Position numbers and translations under genes: made by a program. The notes under the pieces are model-generated. The model was not told where the DNA came from. It did no database searches and saw nothing but the letters and a program-made list of their open reading frames with translations. A stretch of DNA of 64,000 nucleotides. Source: Cryobacterium inferilacus. GTDB taxonomy: Bacteria; Actinomycetota; Actinomycetes; Actinomycetales; Microbacteriaceae. Shown here in pieces: positions 15,741 through 26,586 of the stretch; the first letter of the stretch is position 1; each line of letters starts with the position of its first letter. The stretch is taken from positions 1-64,000 of the forward strand of contig NZ_JAIEUL010000013.1 of NCBI RefSeq assembly GCF_019599185.1, written 5' to 3'.

Positions 15741-16324
15741 CAGTCCTCGCGCAGGTACACGATGAAGCCGGAGACGTTGTCCTCGCCCATCGGCGGCAGA
15801 TCGACGGTGCGCTCGATCCGGGTGGTCCAGGCCTGACCTGAAGCCGGCACCCAGCCGCCGCGCTCCTCGGGGTCGGTCGACTGCTGCAGCGGGCAGTGCA
15901 CCACCTCGATGCCCACGACAGTTCCGGCCACCGTTGCAAGCACGGGGTTCTGCTCGAGGGCTTCGGCATAGAGATCGAGTTGCAGCTGCACCGCACGCCG
16001 GTCGCCGAAGAGGCGGGTCAGCCACGGCGCATCCATGGCCACGAGTCGCCAGTCGACTCGGTCACCCACACCGACGTCGAGCCGCACCTCGGCGACCTGC
16101 CACTCGGTGAGCCACACCGGCGTGCCGGCCGGCGGTGGCGCCTCCTCGTCGGGAGTCCCCTCCGGGCGGGCACTGCTCGCGGCCCGGTCAAACACCGGCA
16201 CGGCCGCACCGTGCAGCGCCGCAAACTGTTCGCGGGTCAGCACGGGCTCGTGGCTACCGGAGAACACGGCCCCGGACAGCGGAGCGTAGGCGGCCCAGCC
16301 GGTCTGCTTCTTGTTCTCGTCCAT
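15740..16324 (-). CDS. Hypothetical protein, possible DUF6578 relative
   Basis: A 194-aa soluble protein. The segment VWLTEWQVAEVRLDVGVGDR near residues 69-88 resembles the WxxxWQ.. start of DUF6578 proteins, but I am not sure of the match. The remainder is beta-rich. It is the upstream gene of the coupled pair with the YwqG-like gene. The function is unknown. Confidence 0.55.
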   Translation of the reverse strand: MDENKKQTGWAAYAPLSGAVFSGSHEPVLTREQFAALHGAAVPVFDRAASSARPEGTPDEEAPPPAGTPVWLTEWQVAEVRLDVGVGDRVDWRLVAMDAPWLTRLFGDRRAVQLQLDLYAEALEQNPVLATVAGTVVGIEVVHCPLQQSTDPEERGGWVPASGQAWTTRIERTVDLPPMGEDNVSGFIVYLRED

Positions 16325-16500
16325 CTGTCGTCCTCCCCCGATGAAACGAGACTAGACCGTGGCCGCCGACCCGACGCATCCGTTTTTGGGCTGACGCACG
16401 GCCGGCGAACCCGACGTATGCTCGGAACTGGTTAGATCGAGCCAGGCCGCGCGCCGGTTGACGTGACCGTGGCCGCTCCACCCGCAAGCGAAGGACGACT

Positions 16501-18891
<2,391 letters not shown>

Positions 18892-18948
18892 GGGAACCGG
18901 TCGGGCCGCATCGGACATTCCTGGTTACCGAGTGTCTGAGGGGTCACG

Positions 18949-20466
18949 ATGAAACGGATCAGCCGCACAATCAGCATCGTCGGGCTGCTGGCGCTGCTGC
19001 TCTCGGGGTGCTCAGCCCCTCCGGCGGCCGCGCCGAGCCCGACCGATGCGGAGTTCCCGATCTTCACCGACGGGGTGCTCACCTACGAACGGGTGGAGCA
19101 GCCCGGCGGCGGCTACTTCTCGTTCACAGCCCTCTTCGTGGGCACCCTCACCTTCGAGAACGGCTGCCTGCTGGTCGGCGGTGATCCGTATCTCTTTCCC
19201 GCCGATCTCACCAGCTGGGACGGCACCACCCTGACGGTGGACGGCCTGGAGTACCAGGTGGGTGACAAGATGGCGGCCGGTGGCGGTCAGTTGCACGACG
19301 TGGTTCTCCCCGATGAGGTGCGGGAGCTCTGTGGCGAGAACTCTCCCGTTCTCGTGGGCAGTGTTCAGGAGGAGATTCCGGATCCGATCGGTCCACCGGA
19401 CTTTCCGACCGATGAGGCCTGGGGTGAGCTGCCGGAGAGCCCCCTGTCGGCCCGGCGGGACAGCGTCGGCGCCTGGGTGCGCGACCGGGTCGTGATTGTG
19501 GGCGGCTGGTCGGACCAACCCTGCCCCGCAACCGCGGACTGTGCCGTCGGCGAATCAGCCCAGCGCACCGGTGCCAGCTACGATCCGGTTTCCGGCGAGT
19601 GGGCGCCGATCGCCGAGGCGCCCATGCCGGTGAGCGGGAACAATATCGCCGTGTTCCAGGACAACCTGTATGTCCTGACCAGCGACGTCTTCGCCGGCAG
19701 CAGCACCCCCACCTTCCTGCAGTACAACATCACGACGGATGCCTGGAGCACCCTGCCGTCCCCACCCGACGCCGGCACTCTCGTCGCGGCCGGTGACCGG
19801 GTGTTCGCCATCCCCGGGTCCGATGAGAACGGTGCCGTCGTCGATTCGGTGTTCTTCCCCGACTCCGGCGTGTGGGCGCCGCTGCCAGACGACCCGCTCG
19901 GCCCCAGCTACGACCGCACGGGCGTATGGCTGCACGGCACGCTGAAGCTCAGCGCGAAGTCCCTGGCCAGCACGGGCGCGGACGGCCCCGCCGTGGTGCG
20001 CATAGCCACCTTGGACAGCAACCTCAGCAGCTGGTTCTCGCAACCGGACAGCGACATCATCGGAACCGGCGCTGTGGCCGCCGGCGATCGGGTGGTGTTC
20101 CCGTTCTATGGCACCCAAAACGGCGGCGAAGTGAACACCTGGGACCGCCCCTACGCCAACGGCGGCATCTTCAATCCGGCCGACAACACCTGGAAAGACC
20201 TTCCGGAGCTGCCCGCGGGCACCGAACTCGACGAGTACGCGCACGGTCGGCCGCCGCAGGTCATCGGACACGAGGTGCTGATCGGCGGGAGGCTACTGCT
20301 CGACCCGATGGCGCTGACCTTCACCGAACTCCCCGAGCCGACCTGGGCCCCGCGCATCGAGGCAACGGTGATCACCGGGTTGGACAGCATCCTGGTCTGG
20401 GGCGGGGTCAGTTACGAGGACGGCGTCGGCGTCAATCACGCGGACGGCTACCTCCTGGGCCTCTGA
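18949..20466 (+). CDS. Kelch-like beta-propeller lipoprotein
   Basis: A 505-aa exported lipoprotein. The signal ends in the lipobox LLSGC (Cys near residue 23). An N-terminal region of about 130 residues has a pattern seen in small lipoproteins. From about residue 145 the protein carries Kelch-like repeats (WGELPESPLSARRD, WAPIAEAPMPVS, WSTLPSPPDAG, WKDLPELPAG), which would form a beta-propeller. It probably binds a ligand at the cell surface. It lies alone between the UvrA-like gene and a methyltransferase, all on the plus strand. Confidence 0.7.
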   Translation: MKRISRTISIVGLLALLLSGCSAPPAAAPSPTDAEFPIFTDGVLTYERVEQPGGGYFSFTALFVGTLTFENGCLLVGGDPYLFPADLTSWDGTTLTVDGLEYQVGDKMAAGGGQLHDVVLPDEVRELCGENSPVLVGSVQEEIPDPIGPPDFPTDEAWGELPESPLSARRDSVGAWVRDRVVIVGGWSDQPCPATADCAVGESAQRTGASYDPVSGEWAPIAEAPMPVSGNNIAVFQDNLYVLTSDVFAGSSTPTFLQYNITTDAWSTLPSPPDAGTLVAAGDRVFAIPGSDENGAVVDSVFFPDSGVWAPLPDDPLGPSYDRTGVWLHGTLKLSAKSLASTGADGPAVVRIATLDSNLSSWFSQPDSDIIGTGAVAAGDRVVFPFYGTQNGGEVNTWDRPYANGGIFNPADNTWKDLPELPAGTELDEYAHGRPPQVIGHEVLIGGRLLLDPMALTFTELPEPTWAPRIEATVITGLDSILVWGGVSYEDGVGVNHADGYLLGL

Positions 20467-20514
20467 TCGGGTATTCTGGCAGGCTCGCCAACGCCGGGCA
20501 GAATGAGGATCACC

Positions 20515-21375
20515 GTGCAGAACGACACCGTGCAGGACGACACCGTGCAGGACTATCTGGACACCAACCGGGCCAACTGGGATGACCGGGCCGCGGCCCA
20601 CGCCGCGCGCACCGGCCTGGGCTACCAGGTGCAACGCTACGTCGAGGATCGCGCCCTATTGTCGGACGTCGTGCGCTTCGACCGCGACCGGCTGGGCGAC
20701 GTCGCGGGGCTGCGCACCGCGCACCTGCAGTGCCACATCGGCACCGACACCCTGTCTCTGGCCCGGCTGGGCGCCCGAGTCACCGGGCTGGACTTCTCCC
20801 CGGTGTCCGTCGCCGAGGCGCGCACGCTGGTGACCGAAACCGGCGACGCCGTCGACTTCGTCGAGTCGGATGTCTACTCCGCGCTCTCGGTGCTCGAACC
20901 GGGCAGCTTCGACCTGGTCTACACCGGCATCGGCGCGCTCTGCTGGCTGCCGAGCATCGACCGCTGGGCGGGAGTGGTGGCCGGGCTGCTGGCGCCGGGC
21001 GGGCGCCTGCACCTGCGGGAGGGGCATCCGATTCTCTGGTCGATGGACGAACGCCTCGATGACGACCTGCACCTGCGCTTTTCGTACTTCGAGCAGGAGA
21101 AACCGCTGGCGTGGGACGACGACTCCACCTACGTGAAAACGGACCGGCCGATGACGGCGACCAAGACCTACGAGTGGAACCACGGACTCGGCGAGATCGT
21201 GACCGCTTTACTCGGCGCCGGGCTGACCCTGACGATGCTGGTTGAGCACGACAGTGTTCCGTGGGAGGCTCTTCCCGGCCAGATGGTGGAACGTGCCGAC
21301 GGCGAATTCGCTCTCGGCACCCTCGCCGGGGTGGCGCCGCTGTCGTACACGATCCAGGCGACAAAGTCGCTCTGA
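20515..21375 (+). CDS. Class I SAM-dependent methyltransferase
   Basis: A 286-aa enzyme. SAM-binding motif I is a variant (LRTAHLQCHIGTDTLSLARL near residues 65-84), and the strand-2 acid is in VTGLDFSP. The sequence is like many UbiE-type methyltransferases of unknown substrate. GTG 20515 is chosen because GAGGATC lies 6 nt upstream; ATG 20503 is the longer option. The start sits within three tandem 15-nt units (20511-20555) that encode VQNDTVQDDTVQD and carry several in-frame GTGs. Confidence 0.8.
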   Translation: MQNDTVQDDTVQDYLDTNRANWDDRAAAHAARTGLGYQVQRYVEDRALLSDVVRFDRDRLGDVAGLRTAHLQCHIGTDTLSLARLGARVTGLDFSPVSVAEARTLVTETGDAVDFVESDVYSALSVLEPGSFDLVYTGIGALCWLPSIDRWAGVVAGLLAPGGRLHLREGHPILWSMDERLDDDLHLRFSYFEQEKPLAWDDDSTYVKTDRPMTATKTYEWNHGLGEIVTALLGAGLTLTMLVEHDSVPWEALPGQMVERADGEFALGTLAGVAPLSYTIQATKSL

Positions 21376-21388
21376 GCGCGCTCGGAGC

Positions 21389-21404
21389 ATACTCCCAGGG
21401 GTAT
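21389..21404 (+). promoter_or_regulatory. CsoR-like palindrome upstream of the thioredoxin gene
   Basis: ATACTCCCAGGGGTAT is a near-perfect 16-bp inverted repeat resembling the GTACCC/GGGGTAT operators between csoR and copZ in this window (35546-35562, 35580-35596). It lies 48 nt before the thioredoxin start, where a promoter is expected. A CsoR-type binding role is inferred. Confidence 0.5.
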
Positions 21405-21451
21405 CTGGCAGACTCTATGAACCGTTCGACCGATCAGGCAAGGAGACCTGC

Positions 21452-21841
21452 ATGAGCACCATTGACGTGACCGACACCACCTTCGCTGACACCCTGGCGT
21501 CCAACGACATTGTCTTGGTGGACTTCTGGGCCGACTGGTGCGGCCCGTGCAAGCAGTTCGCACCGACCTACGCGGCCTCCTCGGAGCAGCACCCCGACGT
21601 CACCTTCGCCAAGGTGGACACCGAGGCCGAGCAGCAGCTCTCCGCGGCCGCCGGCATCCGATCCATCCCCACCCTTATGGCCTTCCGCGAGGGCGTGCTG
21701 GTGTTCTCGCAGCCCGGCGCACTGCCGCCGGCCGCCCTGGAGCAGGTCGTCACCGCGGTGAAGGCCCTCGACATGGAGGACGTGCACCGCAAGGTCGCCG
21801 AGCAGAAGGCAGCCGCCGCCGAGGCATCCGCTCAGGCGTGA
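21452..21841 (+). CDS. trxA: Thioredoxin
   Basis: A 129-aa thioredoxin with the active site WCGPC (residues 29-33), a cis-Pro strand (SIPTL near 70-74) and a C-terminal helix. An extra Ala-rich tail of about 25 residues follows the domain. It reduces protein disulfides in the cytoplasm. AAGGAG is 7 nt before the ATG. A CsoR-like palindrome upstream (21389-21404) suggests copper-responsive expression, which fits the known thiol-damaging effect of copper. The specific partner is not visible. Confidence 0.9.
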   Translation: MSTIDVTDTTFADTLASNDIVLVDFWADWCGPCKQFAPTYAASSEQHPDVTFAKVDTEAEQQLSAAAGIRSIPTLMAFREGVLVFSQPGALPPAALEQVVTAVKALDMEDVHRKVAEQKAAAAEASAQA

Positions 21842-21853
21842 CCTGACGCGGGC

Positions 21854-22252
21854 CTACCGCGCGCCGTATTCCTCCTCGGTGACGTGCTCGCCCCAGGTGG
21901 TCTCTGTGCCGTCCGCGACGGCCTCCCACATGGCGAGGTGCGCCATGAAGTCGGTGGGGGTGGCGCCGTGCCAGTGCCACTCCCCCGGCGGCGTGTAGAT
22001 CGTCTGGCCGGGGTGGATCTCGATGATCTCTCCGCCGCGCACCTGAATCAGACCGACGCCCTCGGTCACGTGCAGGGTCTGGCCCACGGCGTGGCTGTGC
22101 CAGGCGGTGCGGGCGCCGGGCGTGAACCTGACCGTGTAGACCCGCATCCGGCTCGGCTCGGGTCGGGCACCGGCTAAGACGTCGAAGAATACGTCTCCGG
22201 TGAACCACTCGGTTGGACCCGTGGCGGTGTTCGACTTCGGCTGGATTTCCAT
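21854..22252 (-). CDS. Cupin domain protein
   Basis: A 132-aa single-domain cupin. Conserved metal-site histidines are in AWHSHAVGQTLHVTEG (about residues 50-65: H-x-H ... E) and in the second motif around EWHWHG near residue 92. The family includes quercetinase-like and (R)-mandelonitrile-lyase-type enzymes as well as non-enzymatic sensors, so the substrate is open. It converges with the thioredoxin gene with a 12-nt gap. Confidence 0.8.
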   Translation of the reverse strand: MEIQPKSNTATGPTEWFTGDVFFDVLAGARPEPSRMRVYTVRFTPGARTAWHSHAVGQTLHVTEGVGLIQVRGGEIIEIHPGQTIYTPPGEWHWHGATPTDFMAHLAMWEAVADGTETTWGEHVTEEEYGAR

Positions 22253-22408
22253 CTCTCGCTCCTTCTGTCGCTGTTGCGGCGACACCTCGACGCTAGGGCG
22301 GGGCGGATGCACGTGGGAGGCCCTGTCAGGGCACCTCCCAGGAGTAGCCCCCATCGGAGCCTCGCATTCGCTAGCCTGAGCACCATCGACGATGCGGGGG
22401 CGGAACAC

Positions 22409-23776
22409 GTGGACGATCAGCAGACAGCATTCCTGGAGACGGTTCGTCGGTTCATGGACGAGCTCATCTTGATTCCCCGGCCACAGGCCGAGACCCTCAC
22501 CCCGTTGGGCGAACTGGTTCAGGACTTTCTCCAGGCCGACGTCACCGCGCTGCCGCTGGTCACGGAGGACATCCCGTCACACCGACTCGTCGACGCAGAC
22601 CTGGCTCTGGCCGAACTGGATGCCGAACCCACCGCCGTCGGGGTGACCGGCGGCCAGCAGCGGGACCATTCGTCGTTTCCGGAGCTGCTCAGCAACGCCT
22701 TCGCGCGCTTCGCCCCCGGGCCGGTGGACTACATCTCGGTTGCCACCTCGCCGACGACCGAACGCCGGGTCGTCGCCGTCGGTGTTCGACTGCTCACCGT
22801 GGACGGGCACCGGGTCGCGGTTCTGCAACGCAACGCCCACCCGGAATTCGGCCGCAACAGCGCCCGACTGGAGATAGTCGCGGCGGAGGACGCCGGTGCC
22901 GTGGCGCTGCTCAGCGCCCTGCGCCGCCTGATGCTCGAGCGCAGTGTGCTTCGGGGCCAAGTGATTTCCTTCAGCGGCAACGACTACGGGCCCGGCGCGG
23001 CCGGGGTGGACTTCCTGCCTCGCCCCCAGGTCTCGGCTGCCGATGTGGTGCTGCCAGACGGCGTCCTGAGCGACATCGTGCGACACGTCGTGGGCATCGG
23101 CCTGCACCGTGATGCTCTGCGTGCCGCCGGTCGACACCTCAAGCGCGGCGTGCTGTTGTACGGCCCGCCCGGATCGGGCAAGACCCTCACGGTGCGGCAT
23201 CTGTTGAGCTCGACACCCGACACGACAGCTGTGGTGCTCGCGGGCAACAGCATCCGTTTTGTCACCGAGGCCGCCGAACTCGCGCGGGCGATGCAGCCGG
23301 CGATCGTGGTGCTCGAAGATGTTGACCTGATTGCCGAAGACCGCAATCTGTCACACGGCCCGCAGCCGCTGCTGTTCGCCATGCTCGACGCCCTGGACGG
23401 TCTGGATGGCGACGCCGACGTGGCTTTCGTGCTCACCACGAACCGGGTCGAGGTGCTTGAGCATGCCCTGGCCGACCGACCGGGCCGGATCGACCTCGCC
23501 GTCGAGATCCCCCTGCCCGACCTCACGGCCAGGCATCACCTGTTCGAGTTGTACGCCCGGGGGCTACCGCTCTCGGCGGGTGCGGTGGCCGAGGCGGCCG
23601 ATGCGGCCGACGGTGTCTCCGGTGCCTTCGCCAAGGAGCTCATGCGGCGCACTGTTCTGCTCGCGGCCGAACAGGCCCGCCCGGTCACGGACGACGACCT
23701 GCGGGCCGCTGTGGCTGCCCTGCTAGATTCCCGCAACACACTGACCCACCAACTGCTCGGCGACGCTGGTCAGTAG
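22409..23776 (+). CDS. AAA-family ATPase (Cdc48/FtsH-type core)
   Basis: A 455-aa protein. Residues 1-230 are a variable N-terminal domain. A single AAA ATPase domain follows: Walker A GPPGSGKT near residue 255, Walker B IVVLEDVDLI near 303, sensor-1 LTTNR near 345 and the arginine-finger region DRPGRID near 357-363. It lacks a protease or transmembrane domain, so it is likely a remodelling ATPase. The GTG at 22409 is preferred over the upstream frame, which overlaps the cupin promoter region. Its 3' end overlaps the minus-strand zinc-ribbon gene by 7 nt. Confidence 0.75.
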   Translation: MDDQQTAFLETVRRFMDELILIPRPQAETLTPLGELVQDFLQADVTALPLVTEDIPSHRLVDADLALAELDAEPTAVGVTGGQQRDHSSFPELLSNAFARFAPGPVDYISVATSPTTERRVVAVGVRLLTVDGHRVAVLQRNAHPEFGRNSARLEIVAAEDAGAVALLSALRRLMLERSVLRGQVISFSGNDYGPGAAGVDFLPRPQVSAADVVLPDGVLSDIVRHVVGIGLHRDALRAAGRHLKRGVLLYGPPGSGKTLTVRHLLSSTPDTTAVVLAGNSIRFVTEAAELARAMQPAIVVLEDVDLIAEDRNLSHGPQPLLFAMLDALDGLDGDADVAFVLTTNRVEVLEHALADRPGRIDLAVEIPLPDLTARHHLFELYARGLPLSAGAVAEAADAADGVSGAFAKELMRRTVLLAAEQARPVTDDDLRAAVAALLDSRNTLTHQLLGDAGQ

Positions 23777-23919
23777 CCGGGCACGACGATCGCGAGTTTG
23801 CAGCGCGGGCAGCGATGGCAGGACTCGAGCCCCTCCGCGGTGTCGATGCCGTCGGGGGTCATCTCGGTGCCGCAGGCCGGGCACGGTGGGCCCGGCTCGT
23901 CGAGGTGATCGTCGTCCAT
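23770..23919 (-). CDS. Small zinc-ribbon protein
   Basis: A 49-residue ORF. It contains CPAC (residues 13-16) and CHRCPRC (about residues 34-40), spaced like a zinc ribbon of paired Cys knuckles, between an acidic start and a short hydrophobic end. It lies 8 nt downstream of the gene at 23928 on the same strand, and its 3' end overlaps the AAA gene's 3' end. No ribosome site is seen, so translation may depend on coupling. Similar small zinc-ribbon proteins are common but uncharacterised. Confidence 0.5.
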   Translation of the reverse strand: MDDDHLDEPGPPCPACGTEMTPDGIDTAEGLESCHRCPRCKLAIVVPGY

Positions 23920-23927
23920 CAGTGCGG

Positions 23928-24596
23928 TTACTGCTGAACCTCGACCAGCACCAGGGCGCCCAAGGTCGGCTGGCCCGACCAGGTACCGGCGAGCACCTCA
24001 TGGGTGACCGAGTCGGCAGCCTGGGCCGCCAGCACCTCGTCGTCACCGAGCACCCGTGCCACGAGGATCCGCAGCGACCCCGCGGTCACGACCGTGACGG
24101 CCGGTTCCTGCTGGATGCCGATGTCGGCAACAGCGGGCGGGGTGACGGCGGCGCCACCCGGAGTGCCGCTGCCGGCCACCACGGCGGTGGGCTCACGCAC
24201 GGTCATCTGGCCGTCGATCTCAACCTGCAGTTCGGCCTGACGGCCACCCGTCAGTGCGGCGGTCGCGACGGCCGCGAGGTAGGCGGGGTCACCGGTGGCG
24301 TCGTACACCCACCGCTCCCCCAGCACCGAGTGCTGCATGGTGGTGATGAGGTAGTCCTCAGCGCCGGCCAGCGGGGCATCCCGGTAGGTGACGGGCACCT
24401 GCAATACCGGGCCGGAACCGGCCGTGATCAGGATCGTTTCGATGCCGACCTGCCCCTCGGGGTCGTCGAACCGGTAGGCGCCGACGTTGGTGACCGGCTG
24501 ATCGGCGTCGCCGACGAACCAGGGCTGGGTGGGCGCCCACTCGGTGAGGAGCTCGATCTTCGTGGGCGTGATTTCGGCTGAGTAGAGGAGGGCCAT
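23928..24596 (-). CDS. Maltokinase N-terminal cap-like protein
   Basis: A 222-aa protein. The N-terminal MALLYSAEITPTKIELLTEW and the following beta-rich part resemble the maltokinase N-terminal cap-like domain. The C-terminal kinase domain of true maltokinases is absent, so it is probably a stand-alone cap-type protein of unknown function. The strand-rich C-terminal region contains GSGTPGGAA. It is first of a short run with the zinc-ribbon gene downstream. Confidence 0.7.
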   Translation of the reverse strand: MALLYSAEITPTKIELLTEWAPTQPWFVGDADQPVTNVGAYRFDDPEGQVGIETILITAGSGPVLQVPVTYRDAPLAGAEDYLITTMQHSVLGERWVYDATGDPAYLAAVATAALTGGRQAELQVEIDGQMTVREPTAVVAGSGTPGGAAVTPPAVADIGIQQEPAVTVVTAGSLRILVARVLGDDEVLAAQAADSVTHEVLAGTWSGQPTLGALVLVEVQQ

Positions 24597-24623
24597 GCCT
24601 CCGATCCTACGGGCGTCGCCTGA

Positions 24624-25286
24624 TCAGCCGGTTGGCCGGAGCGCGGAGCGCACGATCACGAGACCGTCACCCCATTGGTCGTCGAAGAACTGCTGGATGG
24701 AGCCGTCGTCGTAGATCACATCGATCACGAGGTAGCCGTTCTGCTGTCCATCGCCCAGGATCGCCGCCTCGGACCAGTCGGTGTACTGGGCCGGGTAGTA
24801 GTCGGCGGCGTGCAGTTCCTCCTGCAGGGCGCGCAGGGCGCTCTCCTCGCTCGGGCCGGGGGTGGCCGGGTCGAGCCGGGGATCGATCTGGGCGATCGGG
24901 TCGTAGAGCGACAGCGGGACGGGCGGCTGGGTCACGGTGAACGCCGCGGCGTCCCAGGTGCCGGTGATGGCGTAGCTGCCCCAGGTGACGCCGGATGCGC
25001 TCTCGGCCTGCTCCACGCTCGTCCAGTCCCAGCCGAGGATGGGCGGTCCGCCGCACTGGGGCGGGTACGAATCGGCCACGCTGCCCAGGCAGAGCTGGGG
25101 GTCTTCGCCGTCTTTCTGCAGCACGGTGCCCTGGGCGAGCACCTCACCGGTGGCGGCGGGGCGGGGAAACTCCCCCGGAGCGGCGGCGCTGCCTGGCGCG
25201 CTGCCGGGCGTGCCGTTGGCGCATCCGCTCAGGGCCAGCAGGCCGGCGGTCGTGGCCGCCAGAATCACCAGGACTCGAGTTCTCAT
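24624..25286 (-). CDS. Putative lipoprotein
   Basis: A 220-aa exported protein. The N-terminal signal ends in the lipobox ALSGC (Cys near residue 22), followed by a Pro/Ala/Gly-rich linker and a soluble domain with no family match. It diverges from the metallopeptidase gene at 25334 and precedes the maltokinase-cap-like gene, 27 nt away on the same strand. The substrate or role is unknown. Confidence 0.7.
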   Translation of the reverse strand: MRTRVLVILAATTAGLLALSGCANGTPGSAPGSAAAPGEFPRPAATGEVLAQGTVLQKDGEDPQLCLGSVADSYPPQCGGPPILGWDWTSVEQAESASGVTWGSYAITGTWDAAAFTVTQPPVPLSLYDPIAQIDPRLDPATPGPSEESALRALQEELHAADYYPAQYTDWSEAAILGDGQQNGYLVIDVIYDDGSIQQFFDDQWGDGLVIVRSALRPTG

Positions 25287-25333
25287 GAACGAAGTGTGCC
25301 AGACCGAAAGCGAGGATCCCTTATTGTCGAGGA

Positions 25334-26218
25334 ATGACTTTTAACGACGACGCCAAGTACTCCGGCCAGGGCGTGCGCAAATCGGGCCGCCGCACCGGCC
25401 TCGCCGTGGGTGGCGGCGGCATCGGCCTCGTCGCCATCGTGTTGCTCTCCCAGCTGCTCGGGGTCGATCTGAGCGGTCTGCTCGGCGGCGGCAGCACCGG
25501 CGGCAGCAGCCAGAGTGAGGGCACCGCGCTGGAGAACTGTTACACCGGCGACGACGCCGACACCGACGTGGAGTGCCGGGTGGGCTTCACCCGGGATTCT
25601 CTCGAGGCCTACTGGGCCGAGCAGGCGCCCGCCCTGGGCATCGACTACGCCACCACCACCGTCAACCTGTTCGTCGACGGCGTCGACACCGGCTGCGGCT
25701 CGGCCACGAGCGCGGTCGGTCCGTTCTACTGCCCGGCCGACCAGCAGATCTACCTGGACACCGCGTTCTACGACACCCTGCGCACCCAGTTCGACGCGTC
25801 GGCGGGGCCGCTGGCGCAGCTGTACGTGGTGGGGCACGAGTGGGGCCACCACATCCAGAACCGGGCGGGCACCTTCGCCAATGCCGACCTGACCCAGTCC
25901 GGCCCGACCTCCGACGCCGTGCGCCTCGAGGTGCAGGCCGACTGCTTCGCCGGCGCCTGGCTCGGCTCCGCCACCGAGACGACGGATGCCGACGGCGTGC
26001 CGCTTCTCGACCCGATCACCGACGCGCAGATCGCGGATGCCCTCAACGCGGCGTCCGCCATCGGCGACGACCGCATCCAGGAGAAGACCCAGGGGCAGGT
26101 GAACCCGGAGAGCTGGACGCACGGCTCGAGCGAGATGCGCCAGAAGTGGTTCCAGACCGGGTACACCGGCGGTGCCGAGGCCTGCGACACCTTCGCCGTG
26201 GCCGACGCCGAACTCTAG
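25334..26218 (+). CDS. YpfJ-family neutral zinc metallopeptidase
   Basis: A 294-aa membrane-anchored peptidase. A short cytoplasmic N-terminus is followed by a transmembrane helix (about residues 25-48) and a Gly/Ser linker. The peptidase domain carries the zincin motif HEWGHHIQ near residues 168-175 (H-E-x-x-H) and a downstream EVQADCFAGAW segment with the third ligand. This matches the YpfJ/KPN_02809 neutral zinc metallopeptidase family, which acts outside the cell or at the membrane surface. The substrate is unknown. Confidence 0.85.
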   Translation: MTFNDDAKYSGQGVRKSGRRTGLAVGGGGIGLVAIVLLSQLLGVDLSGLLGGGSTGGSSQSEGTALENCYTGDDADTDVECRVGFTRDSLEAYWAEQAPALGIDYATTTVNLFVDGVDTGCGSATSAVGPFYCPADQQIYLDTAFYDTLRTQFDASAGPLAQLYVVGHEWGHHIQNRAGTFANADLTQSGPTSDAVRLEVQADCFAGAWLGSATETTDADGVPLLDPITDAQIADALNAASAIGDDRIQEKTQGQVNPESWTHGSSEMRQKWFQTGYTGGAEACDTFAVADAEL

Positions 26219-26239
26219 CGGGGCCTCTACCCGGAGGGG

Positions 26240-26425
26240 CTACTTGGGTTCGGTCAGATCGACGACGCGGCCCTTGGCATCAGCCTTGACGACCTCGATG
26301 CCCTTGAGGGCGTCCGCCTTGGTCTGGTAGCTCTCCGAGGTCATCAGCACCTGGCCGCTGTGGGTCTTGAGCTTGAAGACATAGCCACCGGATCGGTCTG
26401 CAGTCAATTCATACTTGCCGGACAT
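26240..26425 (-). CDS. YegP family (DUF1508) protein
   Basis: A 61-aa protein covering one YegP/DUF1508 unit, with a SGKYEL strand, the loop GQVLMTSESYQTKADALKGI (about residues 24-43) and a C-terminal basic beta strand. The family is small and beta-sheet rich; its function is unknown. It converges with the metallopeptidase gene. Confidence 0.85.
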   Translation of the reverse strand: MSGKYELTADRSGGYVFKLKTHSGQVLMTSESYQTKADALKGIEVVKADAKGRVVDLTEPK

Positions 26426-26586
26426 GACACGCTCTCTTCGTCGAGATGGAACTCCGCCGGCTACGAGGCCGGTGGCGCAACCTTACCGCGCCGGGCGGAG
26501 CACAACTCCTGCAGATCCTTCCCGGCAGAGGTGCGCACCCGCGTGATTTCGGCATCCGCTGGGCCCGGCGGGAACACTTGCAGGAG

